Program-made: the position numbers and the translations under genes
Origin: Pedosphaera sp.
Lineage (GTDB): Bacteria > Verrucomicrobiota > Verrucomicrobiae > Limisphaerales > Pedosphaeraceae
Direction of reading: 5' to 3'
Assembly: GCA_028293265.1 (NCBI GenBank)
Contig: JAQGPB010000540.1
Span: forward strand, 1-5,734
Length of the DNA stretch: 5,734 bases
Part shown: in pieces, positions 1 to 4,481 of the stretch
How the letters are laid out: every line of letters begins with the position of its first letter
Position numbering within the stretch: position 1 is the stretch's first letter
Notes under the pieces: model-generated
Told to the model about the DNA's origin: nothing
Databases searched by the model: none
The model's input: only the letters and a program-made list of their open reading frames with translations

Positions 1-1106
1 TCCCGTGGCAATATCGCAAACGCGGAAACGACATGAATGCGATCAATCTGGCCGCAGATACGAGCCAGTTGAAACCGCCGATGGTCACCGACATTCCCCG
101 GCTGCGCGCAGGCCAGGTCGGCGGCCAATTCTGGTCCGTCTATATTCCCCCAACGATGTCCGGGTCCATCGCGGTGCGGGCGGTGCTGGAGCAAATTGAT
201 GACGTGCACCAGATGATGGCCCGCTGGCCGGAAACGTTCGAACTGGCGCGCACAGCGGCCGATATCGAGCGGATTCAGCGCTCCGGAAAAATCGCCTCCA
301 TGATCGGCATGGAAGGCGGCCATTCCATTGACAATTCGCTCGCCATCCTGCGCATGACCTACGATTTGGGCGCGCGTTACCTGACCTTGACTCATACCAA
401 AAATGTGGATTGGGCCGATTCCGCCAATGACGAACCCAAGCACCACGGCCTGACTCCGTTTGGCGAGGATGTCGTGCGCGAAATGAACCGCCTCGGCATG
501 ATGGTGGACCTGTCGCACGTCTCGATCGAAACCATGAAGGCAGCCTTGAAAGTTTCCCGCGCACCGGTGATTTTTTCCCATTCCTGCGTTCGCGCGCTCT
601 GCGACAATCCGCGCAACGTGCCCGATGAAATCCTCCGCCAGATGCCCGCCAACGGCGGCATCGTGATGATCACCTTCTATCCCGAGTACTTGACAGAACG
701 GGCGAACAAACTTTACGCCGACGAGCACATGGAAAAGAAACGGCTGGAAAGAGTTTTCACCAACTCTCCCGAACAGGTGAAAATTGCGCTCGATGCCTGG
801 GGCCTGGCGCATCTTCATCCAGCCCCCGCCACCTTAAGCGACGTTGCCGACCACATTGACCATGTTCGCAAAATCGCCGGCATAGACCATGTCGGCGTTG
901 GCGGCGACTACGAAGGCTTCGACGGGCCGCCCATAGGCATGGAAGATGTGTCGTGCTACCCGGCGTTGATGGCCGAATTGCTGCGGCGCGGTTACACCCG
1001 AGAGGAGATCAAAAAAGTTTCCGGCCAGAACATCCTGCGCGTATTCCGCCAGGTAGAGGAAGTCGCCGCAAAACTGCGCCGGGAAGCCGGGCGTTCCTCT
1101 AAATGA
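1..1106 (+). CDS. Membrane dipeptidase, peptidase family M19 (5'-truncated by window edge)
   Basis: Zinc-dependent dipeptidase of the renal dipeptidase (M19) family, which hydrolyses dipeptides, including some with a D-residue. The frame is open from base 3 with no stop, and the codons before the ATG at 33 read PWQYRKRGND. That looks like the stretch just after the family's N-terminal metal motif (HxD in a DGHNDLPW-like context), so the ATG at 33 is internal and the true start, the HxD pair and any signal peptide lie left of the window. Counting from that Met, the remaining family residues are visible: bridging Glu94 in MEGGHS, His162 in DLSH, His183 in FSHS, Arg194 in NPRNVPD and Asp292 in GGDYEG. 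The H-to-H spacing (21) and H-to-R spacing (11) match human renal dipeptidase (H198, H219, R230). The C-terminus is complete, ending at TGA 1104-1106. The next gene is convergent, 41 bases away. Family assignment is firm; exact substrate and cell location are unknown. Confidence 0.95.
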   Translation, partial: PWQYRKRGNDMNAINLAADTSQLKPPMVTDIPRLRAGQVGGQFWSVYIPPTMSGSIAVRAVLEQIDDVHQMMARWPETFELARTAADIERIQRSGKIASMIGMEGGHSIDNSLAILRMTYDLGARYLTLTHTKNVDWADSANDEPKHHGLTPFGEDVVREMNRLGMMVDLSHVSIETMKAALKVSRAPVIFSHSCVRALCDNPRNVPDEILRQMPANGGIVMITFYPEYLTERANKLYADEHMEKKRLERVFTNSPEQVKIALDAWGLAHLHPAPATLSDVADHIDHVRKIAGIDHVGVGGDYEGFDGPPIGMEDVSCYPALMAELLRRGYTREEIKKVSGQNILRVFRQVEEVAAKLRREAGRSSK

Positions 1107-1147
1107 ATTCCCGAAACTACCAGCAAAGCTTCGGACTTGAAGTGATG

Positions 1148-1414
1148 TTAGTCCTCGCGATCATCGCGCGACCTGCGGCCGCGCGTGAGAATCAGACCGA
1201 CAATCAGCCCCAAGCCGAGGGCAATGCCGATCGCCTGATAGGGATTCTCCCGGACCGCGCGGTCCGTGGTGCGCACGTACTCGGTGGCCTTCTCCCGGCC
1301 CGCCTCCCAGTAGGTGGCCAGGCGATTTTGGATCTCCTCGCCGGTCTCCTGCAAATTCTCCATCGTATCCTCCGCCTTCTCCCTCATCGCGCTCGTTTGT
1401 GATTTGGCATCCAT
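1148..1414 (-). CDS. DUF883 family (ElaB/YqjD-like) small membrane-anchored protein
   Basis: An 88-residue protein with the layout of the DUF883/ElaB/YqjD family. Residues 1-55 are charged and probably helical, rich in Glu, Lys, Gln and Ala. They are followed by a RENPYQAIG segment and one hydrophobic span (about 59-77, GIALGLGLIVGLIL). The C-terminus is a short Arg/Asp-rich tail with RGRRSR beside the membrane. The ENP(Y/W)QA-G signature before a glycine-rich helix is the family hallmark. E. coli relatives sit in the inner membrane and bind ribosomes in stationary phase; that role here is inference. The ATG at 1414 is supported by an AAGGAG nine bases upstream. The gene converges with the dipeptidase and lies downstream, on the same strand, of the 41-aa basic-protein gene at 1650-1775. 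No clear promoter is visible in the 235 bases between them. Confidence 0.9.
   Translation of the reverse strand: MDAKSQTSAMREKAEDTMENLQETGEEIQNRLATYWEAGREKATEYVRTTDRAVRENPYQAIGIALGLGLIVGLILTRGRRSRDDRED
1251..1266. repeat. 16-bp perfect palindrome inside the DUF883 gene
   Basis: CGGACCGCGCGGTCCG equals its own reverse complement over all 16 bases. It lies within the codons for the TDRAVR region just before the transmembrane helix. It may be a by-product of GC-rich codons for Arg, Ala and Val. Confidence 0.6.
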
Positions 1415-1423
1415 ATGACTTTT

Positions 1424-1429
1424 CTCCTT
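1424..1429 (-). promoter_or_regulatory. Shine-Dalgarno site of the DUF883 gene
   Basis: AAGGAG on the minus strand, nine bases before the ATG at 1414, fixes the start of the DUF883 gene. It is one of only two good Shine-Dalgarno matches in front of a start codon in this window. Confidence 0.8.
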
Positions 1430-1452
1430 CGCAATTTTGCAATGATGTCCAA

Positions 1453-1471
1453 CGACCCGCCCATCGGGTCG
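1453..1471 (-). other. Stem-loop in the DUF883 5' leader
   Basis: CGACCCG and CGGGTCG form a 7-bp perfect stem around a 5-base loop, about 24 bases upstream of the Shine-Dalgarno site of the DUF883 gene on the minus strand. No U-tract follows on either strand, so it is not a classic terminator. It could be a leader structure or an operator dyad; the sequence does not decide. Confidence 0.35.
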
Positions 1472-1595
1472 CCCGCGGTTCGAAGAAAGAATAACCCCTG
1501 CAGCGGCGGATGGTATGGGGTGTATTGCCTAACAGCACCGGCAAGCCAGACCGTGTTACGGAGGAGCGGCTCCGAATGCCGCAAAAATTCGCCCC

Positions 1596-1649
1596 CCGCC
1601 ACTGTCTCTTCTGATTCTGATCAGAAGAGACAGAGAGGGAGGCTGGCGG
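1596..1649 (-). terminator. Compound hairpin just after the 41-aa gene (possible terminator or mRNA 3' end)
   Basis: Bases 1602-1633 form a perfect inverted repeat with arms CTGTCTCTTCTGA and TCAGAAGAGACAG (13 bp, or 14 bp with a TCTG loop). An outer CCGCCA/TGGCGG pair (1644-1649 with 1596-1601) closes a larger structure, leaving a 10-base bulge on one side. On the minus strand the outer arm begins immediately after the TAA of the small gene. A run of five T follows about ten bases beyond the structure, not directly, so Rho-independent termination is plausible but not canonical. The hairpin could also protect the mRNA end. The arm resemblance to Tn5/IS50 ends is discussed in the findings. Confidence 0.6.
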
Positions 1650-1775
1650 TTAGCGTTTCTTGCCGGCGACTTGCTTGTCGGCCGTGGCTTGTTTTTTCTT
1701 CTGGTCAGCGCTGCTCGCCATTGCGGATTTCTGACTGTTTTTTTTCTGGTTCGCCTTCGGGGATTTGTCGCCCAT
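1650..1775 (-). CDS. 41-aa lysine/glutamine-rich basic protein (MGDKSPKANQKK type)
   Basis: A short ORF from ATG (1775-1773) to TAA (1652-1650). It begins MGDKSPKANQKKNSQKSAMA and ends in QVAGKKR. It is rich in Lys, Gln, Ala and Ser, with no Cys, Trp, Tyr or Phe and no hydrophobic segment, so it is probably a disordered, soluble, strongly basic peptide. I recognise the MGDKSPK start and GKKR-like end as a recurring pattern of unnamed small proteins in soil bacteria, from memory only. Function is unknown; nucleic-acid binding or a stress role would fit the composition but is not shown. There is no clear Shine-Dalgarno site: the upstream bases are A-rich (AAGAAAACCAAAATATC). The long hairpin directly after the stop supports a genuine transcription unit. 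The gene lies upstream of, and in the same direction as, DUF883. It diverges from the genes to its right. Confidence 0.72.
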   Translation of the reverse strand: MGDKSPKANQKKNSQKSAMASSADQKKKQATADKQVAGKKR

Positions 1776-1830
1776 GATATTTTGGTTTTCTTATGTGGTT
1801 GATTCACCTGCGGCATGCTTAGTTTCACCG

Positions 1831-1838
1831 AAGGGGAG
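1831..1838 (+). promoter_or_regulatory. Shine-Dalgarno-like AAGGGGAG before the 51-aa candidate ORF
   Basis: AAGGGGAG lies six bases before the ATG at 1845. It is the main support for translation of the candidate ORF at 1845-2000, and it selects this ATG over an in-frame ATG at 1815. Confidence 0.35.
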
Positions 1839-1844
1839 CGCATT

Positions 1845-2000
1845 ATGCGGCGCAGAATGATGATTGTAAATGCTTATCGCACAAATCCGTGCGTGAAAGT
1901 GCCAGATGAGGCTGAAAATATACCGAGAATGGCATGTTTTCGAATGCTTGGGACGCTATTGGCGGCGACACTGGCTTTTGATATGATTCGCGGTATCTGA
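1845..2000 (+). CDS. Possible 51-aa leader or coupled ORF (uncertain)
   Basis: The ORF encodes 51 residues, starting MRRRMMIVNAYRTN, with a more hydrophobic C-terminal part (MLGTLLAATLAFDMIRGI). It is not a family I recognise. In favour: a good Shine-Dalgarno sequence at 1831-1838, and a stop that overlaps the ATG of the next gene by one base (TGATG, 1998-2002), a typical coupling arrangement. Against: no recognisable domain, local composition that looks intergenic, and a convincing promoter for the next gene inside its last 15 codons. It may be a chance ORF. Confidence 0.22.
   Translation: MRRRMMIVNAYRTNPCVKVPDEAENIPRMACFRMLGTLLAATLAFDMIRGI
1959..1987 (+). promoter_or_regulatory. Predicted sigma70-type promoter for the rhodanese-pseudouridine synthase gene
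   Basis: The -35 box TTGGCG (1959-1964) is separated by 17 bases from the -10 box TATGAT (1982-1987). The bases TGA directly before the -10 give an extended -10 element. Transcription would begin near 1993-1996, only about 4-7 bases before the ATG at 2000, so the mRNA would be leaderless or nearly so. No Shine-Dalgarno sequence is present, which agrees. It is a prediction from motif and spacing alone. Confidence 0.5.
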
Positions 2001-3796
2001 TGAACAAGATAGTCAATATTGCTGCTTACAAGTTCGTTTCCTTGCCTGACTTGAGGCTGTTGCGCGCTCGGTTGCTGGCCTTGTGCCGGGGCTGGGAACT
2101 TAAGGGCACAATTCTTCTCAGTGCGGAGGGCATCAACCTGTTTGTCGCCGGGGAAGCGGAGAAGATTAATCTGCTGCTCGCGGAGTTGCGAAGTTGGCCG
2201 GGCTTGGCGGATTTGCAACCGAAAGTGAGCGAGACGGATCATCAGCCGTTTCGGCGGATGTTGGTGCGGGTCAAAAAGGAAATCATCGCATTCGGCGTCG
2301 AAGGGATTGATCCGGCACAGCGGACTTCGCCCAAACTCGCCGCGAAAACGCTCAAGCAATGGCTTGATGAAGGCCGGCCAGTTACATTGCTCGACACGCG
2401 CAACGATTATGAAGTGAAGCTCGGCACCTTCAAAAATGCGCTGCCCATCGGAGTGGGTCATTTTCGCGAGTTTCCCGAGGCAGTGCGCAATTTGCCGGCG
2501 AAGCTGAAGGAACAGCCAATTGTGATGTTTTGCACCGGCGGCATCCGTTGCGAAAAGGCGGGGCCGTTCATGGAGCGCGAGGGTTTCAAGAATATTTTCC
2601 AGCTTGATGGCGGCATTTTGAAATATTTCGAGGAATGCGGCGGCGCGCATTACGAGGGCGAATGTTTTGTTTTCGACCAACGGGTGGGTGTCGACCCGAG
2701 CCTGCAGGAAACGGATTCCACGCAATGTTTTCGCTGCCAGACTCCGCTGACCGATGCGGAACAGGCGGACAATCGTTACGTGTCGGGCCAGTCGTGCCCT
2801 TATTGCTTCAAGACTCCCGTCGAACAAATGGCGCAGAACATCGCGCGCCGTCATGAAGCCATTCGCCGCGCCATCTCGCCGCTGCCGGGCAGCCAGCCGT
2901 ATGATAATTTCAAGGCCATCAGCGTGCCGCAGGATTGCGATGGCAGAACGCTGGTGGAGGCACTCTGCCGGGTGGTCAAACATGTGCCGCAAACAACATG
3001 GGAAGCGGAATGTGGGCGCGGATTGGTTCTCGATGCAAAGCATGAAGCCGCCGTCGCGACGCGCATTGTTCACACGGGAGAGCGTTACCGCCATAAGTTC
3101 CCAAACGTGACCGAACCAGATGTGAACGGGCAGGTGGAAATCTTGCACGAAGACGAGGCGCTGGTGGTGTTGAACAAACCCGCGCCTTTGCCGATGCATG
3201 CGGGAGGAAGATTTTCCCGCAACACGCTGCAGCACATTCTCAATGAAGTGTATCGCCCGCAAAAGCCGCGTCCGGCGCACCGGTTGGACGCCAACACGAC
3301 GGGCGTGATTCTCGTGACACGCACGCGGCATTTTGCCGGCCGGCTGCAACCGCAATTCGCGCGCGGTCAGGTGGAGAAGCTTTATCTGGCGCGCGTGCAA
3401 GGCCAACCGCCGGAGGATGTGTTCAGTTGCGATGCGCCAATCAGCGCCGACTCGGGACAACTGGGTGCGCGCGACGTGGACTTTGATTCCGGTCTGGCGG
3501 CCCGGACAGAATTTCGCGTGCGCCGAAGAAACACCGATGGCACGGCTTTGTTGGAAGCGCGGCCCTTGACCGGCCGCACGAACCAGATTCGCGTTCATCT
3601 CTGGCACCTGGGATTTCCAGTTTGTGGTGACACGGCTTATCTGCCCGGCAAAAAAATAGGTGACATCCAAACGCTGCGCGTCGGCAATCCGCCTTTGTGC
3701 CTGCACGCCTGGAGAATCGCGTTCGAGCATCCCTTGACCAGGCAACCGGTGGAATTTGTCGCCCCGCCGCCGCACTACCTCGGGAACGAGCCGTAG
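2000..3796 (+). CDS. TrhO/YceA-like rhodanese-fold tRNA uridine hydroxylase fused to an RluA-family pseudouridine synthase
   Basis: A 598-aa two-enzyme fusion. Residues 1-215 match TrhO/YceA (UPF0176): an N-terminal AAYKFVSLPD...KGTILLSAEGIN domain, then a rhodanese domain with LLDTRNDYE (about 130-138) and the active-site loop CTGGIRCEKA with Cys178. TrhO makes 5-hydroxyuridine at tRNA position 34 using O2. A four-Cys segment follows (C243, C246, C266, C269; CFRC...CPYC), probably a zinc ribbon. Residues 310-365 (DGRTLVEAL...ERYRHKFPN) look like an S4-like lead-in. Residues 378-595 are an RluA-type catalytic domain with NKPAPLPMH (392-400), HRLDANTTG with catalytic Asp430, and RPLTGRTNQIRVHL (521-534). 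The GRFSRNTL stretch resembles the Pus8/Pus9/RPUSD2 branch, some of whose members make pseudouridine 32 in tRNA. Both halves keep their catalytic residues, so both are probably active; joint action on the anticodon loop is inference. The start fits the TrhO N-terminus. The TAG stop abuts the convergent gene's stop. Confidence 0.93.
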   Translation: MNKIVNIAAYKFVSLPDLRLLRARLLALCRGWELKGTILLSAEGINLFVAGEAEKINLLLAELRSWPGLADLQPKVSETDHQPFRRMLVRVKKEIIAFGVEGIDPAQRTSPKLAAKTLKQWLDEGRPVTLLDTRNDYEVKLGTFKNALPIGVGHFREFPEAVRNLPAKLKEQPIVMFCTGGIRCEKAGPFMEREGFKNIFQLDGGILKYFEECGGAHYEGECFVFDQRVGVDPSLQETDSTQCFRCQTPLTDAEQADNRYVSGQSCPYCFKTPVEQMAQNIARRHEAIRRAISPLPGSQPYDNFKAISVPQDCDGRTLVEALCRVVKHVPQTTWEAECGRGLVLDAKHEAAVATRIVHTGERYRHKFPNVTEPDVNGQVEILHEDEALVVLNKPAPLPMHAGGRFSRNTLQHILNEVYRPQKPRPAHRLDANTTGVILVTRTRHFAGRLQPQFARGQVEKLYLARVQGQPPEDVFSCDAPISADSGQLGARDVDFDSGLAARTEFRVRRRNTDGTALLEARPLTGRTNQIRVHLWHLGFPVCGDTAYLPGKKIGDIQTLRVGNPPLCLHAWRIAFEHPLTRQPVEFVAPPPHYLGNEP

Positions 3797-4009
3797 TTAT
3801 TGAACTCTCGCCTTTTGAATTTCTTCAGGAGCAAGCAGGGTGGCGTGTTTGAGCAGGCGGCAGAATTCCTTCTTGCTGACGTGGTGATGGGACCCCTTGC
3901 GGGTGGCCAGATTTTTGAAAGTCTTGTATTGGACTTCCAATCGTTCCACATGGACAACTTGAAAATAAGCATCGCCCTGGTTCCAAATCTGACCTTGCAA
4001 CAGTTTCAC
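3797..4009 (-). CDS. 70-aa conserved-looking unknown protein with His-rich turn (MKLLQGQIW...HHHVSKKEFCRLL)
   Basis: A 70-residue soluble protein starting at GTG (4009-4007). An in-frame TAA lies at 4021-4019 and no other start codon falls between it and the GTG. The first part (MKLLQGQIWNQGDAYFQVVHVERLEVQYKT) alternates polar and hydrophobic residues like a small beta-barrel or SH3-like fold. A GSHHHVSKKEFCRLLKHATLL segment (39-59) follows, with three adjacent His and one Cys. I recall similar proteins with a GQIW start and a KKEFCRLL helix from Verrucomicrobiota genomes, but no named family. Function is unknown; the basic, His-bearing turn might bind RNA or a metal. There is no Shine-Dalgarno sequence before the GTG. 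The gene converges with the fusion gene with no bases between the stops, and diverges from the ykgJ-type gene across a 104-base gap. Confidence 0.75.
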   Translation of the reverse strand: MKLLQGQIWNQGDAYFQVVHVERLEVQYKTFKNLATRKGSHHHVSKKEFCRLLKHATLLAPEEIQKARVQ

Positions 4010-4068
4010 AGAGGAACTTTAGGCATTGCGGAATGGGAAAGCAAATGCCAATGCGACAATGGGCCACG

Positions 4069-4091
4069 CCAGTTGAAGCTTGGCGAACTGG
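4069..4091. repeat. Inverted repeat in the divergent intergenic region (possible operator)
   Basis: CCAGTT (4069-4074) and AACTGG (4086-4091) form a 6-bp inverted repeat across 11 bases. An overlapping pair, CGCCA (4067-4071) and TGGCG (4081-4085), offers an alternative fold. The right arms lie at and beside the predicted -35 box of the ykgJ-type gene, where a repressor could act. It is short, so chance is possible. Confidence 0.3.
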
Positions 4092-4108
4092 ACAACGTTG
4101 ATTATTTT
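4080..4108 (+). promoter_or_regulatory. Weak predicted sigma70-type promoter for the ykgJ-type gene
   Basis: TTGGCG (4080-4085), a 17-base spacer and TATTTT (4103-4108). The -35 and spacer are identical in form to the promoter at 1959, but the -10 matches the consensus at only four of six positions. Transcription would start at about 4114-4116, on the GTG start codon itself, giving a leaderless mRNA. This fits the lack of a Shine-Dalgarno sequence. Confidence 0.3.
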
Positions 4109-4113
4109 AAAGC

Positions 4114-4479
4114 GTGCCGATTTTTTACGAGTGCCAGCGTTGCACAGCTTGTTGCCGGTGGCCGGGACAGGTGCGCTTGACAGACGCGGAGATCACGCGT
4201 CTGGCGGAGTTCAAGGGATTGAGTGAGTTTGATTTTATCCAGGAGTTCACGCGGCTGAGGCAGGACAAGCAGGGACTTGCGCTGAAGGACAAGCCGAACG
4301 GCGAATGCATTTTCCTGGCAGGCAATGATTGTTCCGTGCAACCGGTCAAACCACAGCAATGCCAGGATTTTCCGAATTTGTGGAATTTTCCGGGATTCGA
4401 AAAAATCTGCCATGCAATTCCCAAATTGGTGAGCGAGGAGGAATACGTGCGGTTGATCGAAAGGGCAACGAAGGTTTGA
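4114..4479 (+). CDS. YkgJ family cysteine-cluster protein (CxxCxxCC)
   Basis: A 121-residue protein with the N-terminal Cys cluster CQRCTACC (Cys7, 10, 13, 14) and further Cys at 65, 73, 83 and 99 in a GECIFLAGNDCSVQPVKPQQC context. This is the pattern of the YkgJ / UPF0153 group (Pfam CxxCxxCC), presumed to bind zinc or an iron-sulfur cluster. The biochemical role of the family is not established. The length is typical and all eight expected Cys are present. The start is GTG at 4114: an in-frame TAA ends at 4110, so no earlier start exists, and the Cys cluster follows at once, so later starts are unlikely. There is no Shine-Dalgarno sequence. The gene converges with fmt, with two bases between the stop codons. 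Confidence 0.9.
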   Translation: MPIFYECQRCTACCRWPGQVRLTDAEITRLAEFKGLSEFDFIQEFTRLRQDKQGLALKDKPNGECIFLAGNDCSVQPVKPQQCQDFPNLWNFPGFEKICHAIPKLVSEEEYVRLIERATKV

Positions 4480-4481
4480 GG

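Noticed and set aside
1107..1147. CCGAA/TTCGG inverted repeat between the dipeptidase and DUF883 stops as a bidirectional terminator
   Set aside because: Only a 5-bp stem with a 14-base loop and no T-tract; too weak to support.
1566..1590. GC-rich hairpin GCGGC/GCCGC beside AAAAATTC as a terminator
   Set aside because: The T-tract is on the wrong side on the minus strand (it precedes the stem) and becomes an A-tract on the plus strand, so it fits neither direction.
1602..1633. Sequencing adapter (transposase mosaic end) contamination as the source of CTGTCTCTT
   Set aside because: The mosaic-end adapter continues ATACACATCT after CTGTCTCTT. Here the sequence continues CTGATTCTGA and forms a perfect palindrome, so a read-through adapter does not explain it.
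1415..1777. 120-codon plus-strand frame covering the 1.4-1.8 kb region
   Set aside because: It runs antisense through the 41-aa gene and the hairpin, starts without a ribosome binding site and has a low-complexity Ser/Arg-rich translation.
1556..1843. 95-codon minus-strand frame overlapping the 41-aa gene
   Set aside because: It is in a different frame from the MGDKSPK gene, reads through the 3' hairpin and is Arg/Pro-rich without a recognisable pattern.
1874..3775. 633-codon open frame on the minus strand, opposite the fusion gene
   Set aside because: It is antisense to a gene with clear catalytic motifs in both halves. Its translation is His/Arg-rich with no recognisable domain. It is a codon-composition shadow of the GC-rich plus-strand gene.
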